DNA from: Streptomyces sp. F001
GTDB taxonomy: Bacteria > Actinomycetota > Actinomycetes > Streptomycetales > Streptomycetaceae
NCBI RefSeq assembly: GCF_004187715.1
Contig: NZ_QZWF01000016.1
Location: 62,001-126,000 of the forward strand
Length of the DNA: 64,000 nucleotides
Direction: 5' to 3'
Positions 33,865-41,977 of this stretch are shown piece after piece. The first letter of the stretch is position 1, and every line of letters starts with the position of its first letter. A program made the translations under genes and the position numbers. The notes beneath the pieces were generated by a model. The model had not been told where the DNA came from. It saw only the letters and a program-made list of their open reading frames with translations, and made no database searches.

Positions 33865-34665
33865 GTGACAGAGGCCGGGCCAGGCGCGGACCGTATCGAC
33901 ACCAGCAAGCCCCACTCTGCCCGTATGTACGACTACTTCCTCGGCGGGAAGGACAACTATCCGGTCGACTCGGCAGCGGCCGAGCAGGTCATATCCCTCT
34001 TCCCCGCCGTCCGGGACATGGCGCGGACCAACCGCTGGTTCATGCACCGTGCCTCCCGGCTGCTGGCCGAGCGAGGTGTCCGCCAGTTCCTCGACATCGG
34101 AACCGGAATACCGACCGAGCCGAACCTCCACCAGATCGTGCAGGGCATCGTCCCGGACGCTCGTGTGGTGTACGCGGACAACGATCCGATCGTCCTCAGG
34201 CACGCCGAAGCCCTGCTGCACAGCACACCGGAGGGAAAGACCGCCTACGTCCAGGGCGATGTGCGGGAATCGGGAAAGATCCTCGCGGCGGCGCGGGAAA
34301 CCCTCGACTTCGCGGAGCCGATCGCGCTGTCCCTCGTGGCTCTCCTGCATCTGGTGGCGGACGAGGACGAGCCCGGCCGGATCGTGCGTGAGTTGCTCGA
34401 ACCACTCGCGCCCGGAAGCTACTTGACGCTTTCCCATGCGACGGGGGACTACGACCCGGAGACCTGGGAGCGCGTCGTCGAGGTGTACCGCAAGGGCGGC
34501 ACGTCGGCGCAGGTGCGCTCGCGCGGTGAATTCTCCGGATTCTTCACGGGACTCGAATGGGTGGACCCCGGTGTCGTGCTCGCGGCTCAGTGGCATCCCG
34601 AGCTCGGTGACCGGCACGGCGGTGAAGAAATCCCGCTGTACGCAGGAGTTGCACGCAAGCCATGA
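33865..34665 (+). CDS. SAM-dependent methyltransferase, Methyltransf_19 (DUF574) type
   Basis: A 266-residue protein with the family's N-terminal signature RIDTSKPHSARMYDYFLGGK and SAM-site stretch RQFLDIGTGIPTEPNLHQIV. This family is very common in Streptomyces, with few known substrates. GTG start with GGAGGG upstream; divergent from hen1. A strong hairpin at 34673 follows. Substrate unknown. Confidence 0.85.
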   Translation: MTEAGPGADRIDTSKPHSARMYDYFLGGKDNYPVDSAAAEQVISLFPAVRDMARTNRWFMHRASRLLAERGVRQFLDIGTGIPTEPNLHQIVQGIVPDARVVYADNDPIVLRHAEALLHSTPEGKTAYVQGDVRESGKILAAARETLDFAEPIALSLVALLHLVADEDEPGRIVRELLEPLAPGSYLTLSHATGDYDPETWERVVEVYRKGGTSAQVRSRGEFSGFFTGLEWVDPGVVLAAQWHPELGDRHGGEEIPLYAGVARKP

Positions 34666-34672
34666 CCGCCGG

Positions 34673-34708
34673 CCCGGCGGATCGCACTGCACGGCCCGAT
34701 CCGCCGGG
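34673..34708 (+). terminator. Perfect 12-bp stem hairpin
   Basis: CCCGGCGGATCG at 34673-34684 and CGATCCGCCGGG at 34697-34708, 12-base loop, eight bases after the methyltransferase stop. No T-run, as is usual for Streptomyces terminators. It may serve both converging genes. Confidence 0.65.
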
Positions 34709-34746
34709 TTGCCGATCCGTCGGTCTGTCGATCGGTCGTACGAACG

Positions 34747-35670
34747 TTACGACAGCTGCGACTGGACCTGAGCGGAGATCAGCTCCAGGTGGTCCAGGTC
34801 GTGCAGGTCGAGTACCTGGAGGTAGATCCGCCGGGCGCCGATCTCGGTGTAGCGGCCGATCTTGTCGACCACCTCAGCCGGTGTGCCCGCCAGGCCGTTG
34901 GTCTTCAGCTCCTCGACCTCGCGGCCGATCGCGGCGGCGCGGCGGGCCACCTCCTGGTCGTTGTTGCCGACGCAGACCACCAGGAGGTTGGAGTACACAA
35001 GGTCGTCGCCCTTGCGGCCGGCCTCCTCCGCGGCGGCGCGGACCCGGGCGAACTGGCGCTCGCTGTCCTCGACGGAGGCGAACGGCATGTTGAACTCGTC
35101 GGCGTACTTCGCAGCCAGCCGCGGGGTGCGGGTGGCGCCGTGGCCGCCGACGAGTACGGGGATCTTCGGCTGGGCGGGCTTGGGCAGCGCCGGCGACTCC
35201 TTGAGCTCGTAGTACTTCCCGTGGAAGTCGAAGGTCCGGCCGACCTCCGTCGCCCACAGCCCGGTGACGATCTCCAGCTGCTCCTCGAGACGGCCGAACC
35301 TCTCCTTCGGGAAGGGGATGCCGTACGCGGCGTGCTCCTCGGCGAACCAGCCGGCACCCAGGCCGAATTCGACACGGCCGCCGGACATCTGGTCGACCTG
35401 GGCGACCTGAATGGCAAGGACGCCGGGCAGCCGGAAGGTGCCGGCGGTCATCAGCGTGCCGAGCCGGATGCGCTTCGTCTCGCGGGCGAGGCCGGCGAGG
35501 GTGATCCAGGCGTCCGTGGGGCCGGGGAGGCCGTCCCCGGAGCCCATCCTCATATAGTGATCGGAACGGAAGAAGGCATCGAAGCCAAGGTCCTCGGTGG
35601 CCTTCGCCACGGTGAGCAGGGTGTCGTAGCTCGCCCCCTGCTGGGGCTCGGTGAAGATTCGAAGATCCAT
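34747..35670 (-). CDS. Luciferase-like F420/FMN-dependent oxidoreductase
   Basis: A 307-residue TIM-barrel oxidoreductase of the LLM family: MDLRIFTEPQQGASYDTLL, RIRLGTLMTAGTFRLPGVLA, GGRVEFGLGAGWFAEEHAAY, then PKIPVLVGGHGATRTPRLAA. The pattern is that of the F420-dependent subgroup in actinomycetes. Monocistronic; substrate not predictable. Confidence 0.85.
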   Translation of the reverse strand: MDLRIFTEPQQGASYDTLLTVAKATEDLGFDAFFRSDHYMRMGSGDGLPGPTDAWITLAGLARETKRIRLGTLMTAGTFRLPGVLAIQVAQVDQMSGGRVEFGLGAGWFAEEHAAYGIPFPKERFGRLEEQLEIVTGLWATEVGRTFDFHGKYYELKESPALPKPAQPKIPVLVGGHGATRTPRLAAKYADEFNMPFASVEDSERQFARVRAAAEEAGRKGDDLVYSNLLVVCVGNNDQEVARRAAAIGREVEELKTNGLAGTPAEVVDKIGRYTEIGARRIYLQVLDLHDLDHLELISAQVQSQLS

Positions 35671-35750
35671 ATTTCCATCCTGCCCCTTGCCCTCCGCACG
35701 GCGTCATTGGACCCACCGCCGAGGAGGCCGCCATGTCCGACCTGCCTAGA

Positions 35751-35939
35751 GCCTGTCCGGCGGCTCATGCCGCAGACGCGGGGTCCGGCACGCCCTCCCC
35801 CACTCTCGGCTTCGCTCGAGCGGGGGGACCCCCATCGCGTCGACTCCCTCCCCCGCCTTGCAGCTGGACGCACCACGCCCCGCTCACCTGCGCCGATCAG
35901 TCACTGTCGCTTTCCTGCGACCTGATCCGCCGGACAGGC
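35751..35939. mobile_element. MITE with 17-bp inverted ends and CTAG flanks
   Basis: Left end GCCTGTCCGGCGGCTCA (35751-35767) and right end TGATCCGCCGGACAGGC (35923-35939) are inverted repeats with one mismatch. CTAG stands just outside both ends (35746-35749 and 35942-35945), the target duplication expected of IS5-type elements. No transposase inside. The centre contains the dispersed palindrome (35793-35835). A related single end occurs at 39935. The right flank coincides with the stop codon of the next gene. Confidence 0.75.
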
Positions 35940-35941
35940 CC

Positions 35942-36412
35942 CTAGCCCGCCTCCCGCTCCGGCACCACCTCCTGCCGGTCTGCCAGCTTGCGCAGCATCT
36001 CCAGCACCCGGTCCCGTGACTCGTCCGCCGCGTCGATGGCCTCCATGCACTGCCAGTACGTGCCCTCGTCGGGCGCGGAGCAGACGATGCCGACGAGGGC
36101 GATGCCGACCTCGCCGAGCAGGCCGCCGAGGTGCAGCAGAGCCTGCCGGGCGTCACCCAGCTCGGTGAGCTGGGCCGCGCGCAGCTCACCCGTGTCGAGC
36201 TCCGGCGTGTCGAGCACGCCGCAGCCTCTGCCCGCCAGCTCGGTCAACCCCAGTGCCTCACCGCGCAGTTCGGGCGGTCCGGAGACCGCGAGCCGGCTGC
36301 CGATCGCCTGGGCCAGGGCCTGCGCCTGCCACACCTCCGTCATGATCTGAGCCACATCGCCGCTTGCCGCCAGGGCACGCCTGCTCGTCAGGATGAGCCG
36401 CACCGCATCCAT
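35942..36412 (-). CDS. Conserved hypothetical protein, DUF6099-like
   Basis: A 156-residue, mostly helical soluble protein beginning MDAVRLILTSRRALAAS, with an internal QAQALAQAIGSRLAVSGPPE and an acidic C-terminal helix region. From memory it fits a Streptomyces-specific DUF (DUF6099). A longer frame exists upstream but lacks coding character. A MITE abuts its stop codon, apparently without changing the protein. Function unknown. Confidence 0.65.
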   Translation of the reverse strand: MDAVRLILTSRRALAASGDVAQIMTEVWQAQALAQAIGSRLAVSGPPELRGEALGLTELAGRGCGVLDTPELDTGELRAAQLTELGDARQALLHLGGLLGEVGIALVGIVCSAPDEGTYWQCMEAIDAADESRDRVLEMLRKLADRQEVVPEREAG

Positions 36413-36636
36413 GCGCTGCCCCCGTCTGTCCCGCCGCGCTCTCAGCACGTCGCCCGAACTCCCTTGTCCACTACCCAGAGTGAGGGAGCGTGAGACGAAA
36501 AGCCAGAGGAAGACGGAAATCTGTGGACAACAATTCGAATGCTGTTCAGATTTCAACTGCGGAGAGTGAAAGTGGAGCCTTCGGCTCCTCGCCCGGGCCG
36601 GGAGCCTGAGATCTTCCGCCCGGAACCGGAGCGGGG

Positions 36637-36972
36637 TCAGGGGCCGTCCGGTGCCGGGAACCGCCGCTCGTTGCGGTCGATCTTCGCGTCGAGCGCGGCC
36701 AGCGGGTCGATGCCGAGCACCTCGCACAGCTGGAGCAGATACGCAAGGACGTCGGCCACCTCGTCCGTGACGCGGTGCGCGGTGTCGGGGTCGGACATGA
36801 CGCGGGCCGACTCCTCCGGCGTCAGCCACTGGAAGATCTCGACCAGTTCGGAGGCCTCCACACTGAGCGCGGCCACGAGGTTCTTGGGCGTGTGGTAGCG
36901 CTGCCAGTCGCGCGCGGCGGCGAACTCGGCCAGCCTGCGCTGAAGCTTCGCCACGTCCAGGGCTTCAGTCAC
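36637..36972 (-). CDS. MazG-like nucleotide pyrophosphohydrolase
   Basis: A 111-residue all-helical NTP pyrophosphatase of the MazG/dCTPase (RS21-C6) type. Metal-binding acidic pattern: EASELVEIFQW near residue 40 and DEVADVLAYLLQL near 70. RDWQRYHTPKNLVAALSVE is typical of this group. Expected to remove noncanonical dNTPs. GTG start overlaps the ATPase stop (GTGA), so the pair is translationally coupled. Confidence 0.85.
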   Translation of the reverse strand: MTEALDVAKLQRRLAEFAAARDWQRYHTPKNLVAALSVEASELVEIFQWLTPEESARVMSDPDTAHRVTDEVADVLAYLLQLCEVLGIDPLAALDAKIDRNERRFPAPDGP

Positions 36973-38162
36973 GCGTCAAGGTGTACCACCGTGACTCCGT
37001 CCGTCCCCTGCGCCCAGGACGCGTCGCTCACCGCGCCGACCAGGCGGATGTGCCCGCGCTCGCACATCCGCGCCGCCAGCCGCAGCAGTTCGCCGCACTG
37101 CCGTGGGTCGAGTGCGCGGTCGAAGCCGTCGGCGAGGACGGTGAGCGTCTGCATGGCCGCCGGCACCTCGCCGGCCGGGTCGACCTCCAGGACGCCCGGG
37201 CCGGTGAGCAGCACCAAGGTCAGGGCGAGGTATCGCAGCTCACCGTCCCCGAGCCGTTCGAGGGCGGTCCGGATGCCGTCGCCCCGGTCCAGCACCGCGC
37301 GGACCGTGCCGGCGCCGAGCGGTTCGGCGAGGACCTCCGCGACGGTTCCGGCGCATCCCGCGCGCACCGCGGCGACGAGCTGCGCATGCCGCCGGGCGCA
37401 CTCCGCGCGGGTGCGCCACAGGACGTCGGCCAGGTTGTCGCAGCCGCCGAGCAGCCGGCCGGAGCCCATCGGCACGGGGAGGCGCATGCGTTCCGGCCGC
37501 GGGTCGCAGGAAAAGACGGAGCGCAGGGCGACGACCATCTGTTCGGCGGCGGCGAGGACGCGCCGCTGTCCGTCGGTCTTGCCGGCCACCCGTAGCGGCA
37601 GCAGCGCGGTGCCGAGCCGGTCGTCGGGCAGCGGGGCGCGGGTCACCGGCGCCGAGCCGGCCGTGTGCCAGGCGGCCTGTACGGCGCGCCGGCCCGGGTC
37701 GCGCAGGGCGGTCTCCAGCAGGACCACGCCGTCGGCCGACAGCCGCTCCCCCACGACACGCAGGTCGGGTTCGGCCTGGACGGCGACGTCGAGCCGGACC
37801 GGGCCCTCGGGGCCGTCGGCCGTGCAGCCGATGCGGAACCCGCGGCGGCGCTGGGCGTCGGGCCGGGCGCGTTCGGGCACGCAGGCGGCCGGGGCGGGGA
37901 ACGCCTCGCCGAGTTCGGCGCCACCACCGAGCCGGGCCAGTGCGTCGTACGCCCGCAGCGCACTCGTCTTGCCGGAGCCGCTGAGCCCCGCGAGCAGGGT
38001 GAGCGGGCCGAGCGGGAGTACGGCACCGCGGTGTCCGGCGAAGGCGGAGAGTCGCAGCTCGGTGACGTGCGGCCGGTCCGGCGACCCGGGGCGGGGCGGG
38101 GTGGAGATGCCGGACGCGGACGTCATGGATGACACGGACATATCCGGACCGTAGGACTCCAT
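36969..38162 (-). CDS. AAA/RecF-like ATPase
   Basis: A 397-residue ABC/SMC-head-like ATPase: P-loop LLAGLSGSGKTSALRAYDAL near residue 65, distal signature-like RLGDGELRYLALTLVLL and a Walker B-like stretch PGVLEVDPAGE, where the usual Asp-Glu is Glu-Val-Asp. No coiled-coil insertion, so it resembles stand-alone RecF/OLD-type ATPases. ATG at 38141 is an alternative start. Coupled to the MazG-like gene. Partner and role unknown. Confidence 0.75.
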   Translation of the reverse strand: MESYGPDMSVSSMTSASGISTPPRPGSPDRPHVTELRLSAFAGHRGAVLPLGPLTLLAGLSGSGKTSALRAYDALARLGGGAELGEAFPAPAACVPERARPDAQRRRGFRIGCTADGPEGPVRLDVAVQAEPDLRVVGERLSADGVVLLETALRDPGRRAVQAAWHTAGSAPVTRAPLPDDRLGTALLPLRVAGKTDGQRRVLAAAEQMVVALRSVFSCDPRPERMRLPVPMGSGRLLGGCDNLADVLWRTRAECARRHAQLVAAVRAGCAGTVAEVLAEPLGAGTVRAVLDRGDGIRTALERLGDGELRYLALTLVLLTGPGVLEVDPAGEVPAAMQTLTVLADGFDRALDPRQCGELLRLAARMCERGHIRLVGAVSDASWAQGTDGVTVVHLDA

Positions 38163-38263
38163 GATCGGACGAACCGTTCCGCCTCCGGGACCTTCCTACG
38201 ATCGGGCGACCGTACGGGAGCGATGTCACCCCCAGGGGGTGCCCGCCCGGTGTGCGCCGACCC

Positions 38264-38653
38264 TCACGGGCCGGACACACCCGCGCCCTCCATCAGACCC
38301 TGCACCTCGGTACCGGGCGGCGTCAGCAGGAACACGTTGCGGTCCACGCGGTGCATTCCGCTGCCCCGGCCGAAGACGACGCCCGTGCTGAAGTCCAGGA
38401 CCCGCTTGGCGACCTCCGTCTCGGCGCCGGTCAGGTCCAGCAGCACCGGGATGCCTGCCATCAGCGTCTCGGCGACCTCGCGGGCGTCCCCGAACACATT
38501 GACCCGGAGCACGACGAAACGACGGCGCGTCTCGGTCTCCGCCTCCGGCAGCGCCCGGTGGTCCACGGCGGACGGCCAGGCATCGCGGCCGCGCAACGGA
38601 ACGACCTGGGCGAGTCCTTCCCACTGTTCATCGGTGACGTCGTGGCTGTTCAC
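38264..38653 (-). CDS. SepF-like protein
   Basis: A 129-residue protein whose C-terminal 80 residues match the SepF fold: FVVLRVNVFGDAREVAETLM, PVLLDLTGAETEVAKRVLDF and GMHRVDRNVFLLTPPGTEV. The amphipathic membrane-binding N-terminal helix of true SepF is not clear. It lies outside the ftsZ cluster, so it is one of the extra SepF paralogues found in Streptomyces. GTG at 38653 chosen with GGGGGA upstream; 38698 is possible. Confidence 0.75.
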   Translation of the reverse strand: MNSHDVTDEQWEGLAQVVPLRGRDAWPSAVDHRALPEAETETRRRFVVLRVNVFGDAREVAETLMAGIPVLLDLTGAETEVAKRVLDFSTGVVFGRGSGMHRVDRNVFLLTPPGTEVQGLMEGAGVSGP

Positions 38654-38788
38654 CGGCTCCCCCCGATCTGACTCGCACTCGTCGCCTGCACCAGGCAATT
38701 CTTACGGCAAGTCACCCGTTCGGCCGAACAGCGACACGGTCTGCGACGATTTTGCGGCCCTTTCCTCCGGAGTTGCGGCTTAGTTCCT

Positions 38789-39304
38789 TCAGGCGGCGGC
38801 GCGGGTGAAGCGGAGCGTGGTCGCGACCGTGGTCAGGCCGCCCATCATGCGCAGCTGGTTCCAGGTCATGCCGAACTCGTCCCGGTCCACGGTGAACTCC
38901 GCATCCAGCGTGACCTGTTCGGCGTCGGCCCCGAGGAGGCGGCCGACGAAGGTCAGCGGCCTGCTGACGCCGAGCACGGTGAGCTGACCGTTGACGTGCA
39001 CCTTGTCACCGTCGCGCAGCTGGGCCTCGCGGGCGACGAAGGTGATCTCCGGGTGGCTGTCGGCGTCGAAGAAGTCGGCGGACCGCAGGTGCGTGTCGCG
39101 CTTGGCGTTCTTGGTGTCGAGGGAGGCCACATCCAGGGTGAGGGTGCCGGTGGCGGTGCCGTCGGGGCGGACCTCACCCCGGCCGCTGACGGTCCCGAAG
39201 GCGCCCTTGACGGTGACCAGGCCCCAGAACGTCTTGTGCCGCACGGCGACGGTGGAGGCGGTGGTGTCGAGCTGCCACAGGCCGGTTTCCACGGCGACGC
39301 TCAT
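38789..39304 (-). CDS. YceI-family lipid-binding protein
   Basis: A 171-residue lipocalin-like YceI protein: WQLDTTASTVAVRHKTFWG, VKGAFGTVSGRGEVRPDG, then KRDTHLRSADFFDADSHPEI and a C-terminal DEFGMTWNQLRMMGG. No signal peptide, so probably cytoplasmic. Divergent from the MarR gene, with TCCAAA-type palindromes between them. Binding of an isoprenoid or fatty acyl chain is typical of the family. Confidence 0.88.
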   Translation of the reverse strand: MSVAVETGLWQLDTTASTVAVRHKTFWGLVTVKGAFGTVSGRGEVRPDGTATGTLTLDVASLDTKNAKRDTHLRSADFFDADSHPEITFVAREAQLRDGDKVHVNGQLTVLGVSRPLTFVGRLLGADAEQVTLDAEFTVDRDEFGMTWNQLRMMGGLTTVATTLRFTRAAA

Positions 39305-39342
39305 GATCGTTCTCCTGTCGGCCGGGTACTCCGCATGAGTAC

Positions 39343-39411
39343 TCCAAATTTGGATGACCTCACGCTAGCCGACTGTCCAAATCTGAACAACTTCCTCGTC
39401 CAAAATTGGAC
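39343..39411. promoter_or_regulatory. Three TCCAAA-type operators between yceI and marR
   Basis: TCCAAATTTGGA (39343-39354, perfect palindrome), GTCCAAATCTGAAC (39375-39388, imperfect) and GTCCAAAATTGGAC (39398-39411, perfect). They fill the divergent promoter region and are the likely binding sites of the adjacent MarR protein. Confidence 0.75.
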
Positions 39412-39430
39412 GACAGGTACACTCGAAACC

Positions 39431-39934
39431 ATGGCCGACCCCGCCAAGCACCCCGCTGACCTGCCCGCATGCCCGTCCGCACAGGGCGGCGGCCTGCTGC
39501 CGCCGGAGCTGCGCGCCTGGATGCTGATGCGGGCCACGATGGGGGCCGTGGAGCAGCGACTGCGGTCGGTGGTGAAGGAACGGCTCGACGTGTCCCACGA
39601 CGAGTTCCTGGTGCTGTGCCTGCTCGCCGAGCAGCCCGAGGGCGGCCTGCGCATGACACGGATCGCGGAACTGCTGGGCCGTCCCAAGACCCGGCTCACC
39701 TACCAGATCGCCTGCCTCCAGCGCGCCGGTCTCGTCACCCGCCGGTCGGCCTGCGGAGACCGGCGGGGCATCGAGGTCACCGTCACGGACCAGGCCCGGC
39801 GTCTGCTGGAGGAGGCGTCCGGGGCCCTGGCGGAGACGGTCACCGAGGCCCTGGCCACCTGCGTCGGACAGGCCGAACAGGAGGCGTTGTCCGGCCTGCT
39901 GCCGGGGCTCACTGGCGAGGCGAGGGGCGAGTAG
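39431..39934 (+). CDS. MarR-family transcriptional regulator
   Basis: A 167-residue winged-helix regulator: DVSHDEFLVLCLLAEQPEGG, recognition helix RIAELLGRPKTRLTYQIACL, wing RRSACGDRRGIEVTVTDQAR. It probably autoregulates and represses yceI through the TCCAAATTTGGA-type sites. ATG 39431; the open frame upstream is antisense to yceI. Its stop codon directly abuts a MITE end at 39935. Confidence 0.88.
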   Translation: MADPAKHPADLPACPSAQGGGLLPPELRAWMLMRATMGAVEQRLRSVVKERLDVSHDEFLVLCLLAEQPEGGLRMTRIAELLGRPKTRLTYQIACLQRAGLVTRRSACGDRRGIEVTVTDQARRLLEEASGALAETVTEALATCVGQAEQEALSGLLPGLTGEARGE

Positions 39935-40000
39935 GGCCTGCCCGGCGGATCAGGCCGGCTTCAAGGAACGGCACCTCATCGGCACAGGTGAGCGGGGCGG
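39935..40000 (+). mobile_element. Truncated MITE end
   Basis: GGCCTGCCCGGCGGATCAGG at the left and CAGGTGAGCGGGGCG near 39987-40001 match the right part of the MITE at 35751-35939 read in reverse, with the same spacing. The opposite end is missing; the sequence runs straight into the broken oxidase gene, so a deletion or rearrangement probably started here. Confidence 0.6.
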
Positions 40001-40515
40001 TACGGCTGCTGGAGCACGCGGGCCGGCAGGTCGCCGTCCCCGACGAGCCGCTGTGCTGCGAGCCGACCTGGATCCCCACAGGCCAACTGGGCACCGCCGA
40101 GCGCATCCTGGCCCGCACAGTGCGGCGCCTCGCCGGGCATCTCCGGGCTGATGGCCGGCCTGGAACCGAGCTGCACGGCCGTCTTCCGGGCCGACGCCGG
40201 AGAGCTCTTCCCCAGGGACCACGACGTGCGCAGGCTCCCGTGTTTCCTTTGGGATCCGTGGTGATCCGTAGTGGTGTGTCATGGGGCAGGCACTGATACC
40301 GGTGTCGTATGTGAGTGCGTGGATCGAATGCGTGACCTTTCCGTGGGCGTGTCGTTGATCGGATGACAGCACCACGGGTAAGGGAAGGGGGGCCGGTGAG
40401 CCGGAGGCTGCCGCTCGGTGAGGGCGAGACGGTCCGCCCCGCCTGTGCCCGTGGTCTGCTGCGGACGGGCGTGGTGGAGAAGACGGGCGAGGTGCTGTCG
40501 GCCGCGGCCCTGGCG

Positions 40516-40561
40516 ATGGGGGTCCCCCCGGCTCGAGCGAAGCCGAGAGCTGGGGGAGGGT
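40516..40561 (-). repeat. Dispersed palindromic repeat in the tnpB 5' region
   Basis: GATGGGGGTCCCCCCGGCTC followed by GAGCGAAGCCGAGAGCTGGG, the reverse orientation of the repeats at 30573 and 35793. It moves the tnpB reading frame between ...VLSAAALAMG and AADLVSHMAAG. Confidence 0.75.
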
Positions 40562-41952
40562 CGGGTGGGCGGCCGATCTGGTGTCCCACATGGCCGCCGG
40601 GCTGCTGGCCGCGTGCTGGAACGCCGCCGACGTGGACGCGCTGGCCGCTGGTGTGGATGCCGGGGGCAGGGCGCTGCCGACGAACGCGTGGATGGCACTG
40701 CGGCGCCTGGGCTGGACGATCAGCCCGCCGGAGGGCATCCGTGTCAATGACCGGATGATGCGCATGGCCCAGGAGCAGGCCGGGCGCCTGCTGCGGTCGG
40801 CGAAGTGGCGGGCCGACCTGACCACGGGAGTCCTCGCGACGTGGCCCGCCGATCCAGGCAGGCGCACCCCGGGCGAGTGGGATGCCGTCCGTGAGGCCGT
40901 CCCCGACGGCCGGCACCTGCCCTCCAGCATCATCAGGTGCCGGACCCGGCAGATCGCCGCCTTCCAGCACAGGCGCGGCCGCATGCCGGCTGACGTGTTC
41001 GAGCTGGAGGCCGCACCCGACGCGGCGCGGATGCTGTTGCTGTCGGCCTGTGACGGGCAGCAGGCGACCATCGTCCGCGCCGACGATCCGGGCCGGGCGC
41101 TGCTGCGGTTGCAGCTGCCCACCCGCCCCGACCCGCGCTCCTACCGGGACTGGACGTGGGTGGCCTGCCCGATCACACTCCCGCCGACCGTCCCGCCCGG
41201 CGCGGTACTGCACCTGCCCACCCTGCGCACCCGCTCCGGCCGGGTCCACGCCGACCTCGCCTTCACCCACGCCGTGCCGAAGGCCCGGCGCACCGGGCAC
41301 ACCATCGCACTCGGCGTGGACTGGGGCCTGAACACCCTGCTCAGCGCGGGCGCCGTCCGGCTGCACGACGACGGGAAGATCACCGCTGTCGGGGCCGGTG
41401 CCCAGTTCCGCCCGGCCGGTGTGCTGGCCAAGCAGCACCGGCTGCGCCGCGTGTGCGAGTACCTGCACGCCAAAGCCGCCCACTACCAGCGGCTCATCAA
41501 CGACACCGACAGCCATTCCCTGACCGGCAGGCACGCCGTGCTGGCCGAGGAGATCCGGCACGTGTCGGACCGGCGCTCCCACCTCAACGACGCCCTGGCC
41601 TGGTCCGCCGCACGGTGGACGGTCGACCAGGCCATCACCGCCGGTGCGAGCGTCATCTACGTCGAGGACCTGCGCTCGCTGGAGGCCCGGGGCATGGGCC
41701 GCAGCCTCAACACCCGCCTGTCCCAGCAGGTCCGCGGGCAGATCGTGGACCGGATGCGGCACCTGGCCGCCGAGGCGGCATCGCCGTGGTCACCGTCCCG
41801 CCCCGCAATACTTCCCGGCGCTGCCCCCGCTGCCTCGTCCCGCTGCGCCACCGAAAAGCCCCCGACCGGCCCACCACACCCGGCTGGAAATGGGCCCTGT
41901 GCCCGAACCCCGAGTGCGGCTGGCAGGGCGACCGCGACATGGGCGCCTGGCT

Positions 41953-41977
41953 GGGGGTGCCCCCTCTGGGGGAGCAT
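41953..41977. repeat. Short G/C palindrome in the tnpB 3' region
   Basis: GGGGGTGCCCCCTCTGGGGG, then AG, interrupts the tnpB frame immediately after DRDMGAW. It resembles a reduced form of the dispersed palindrome (GGGGGTNCCCCC plus TGGGGGAG, without the CTCGAGCGAAGCCGAG core). Confidence 0.55.
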
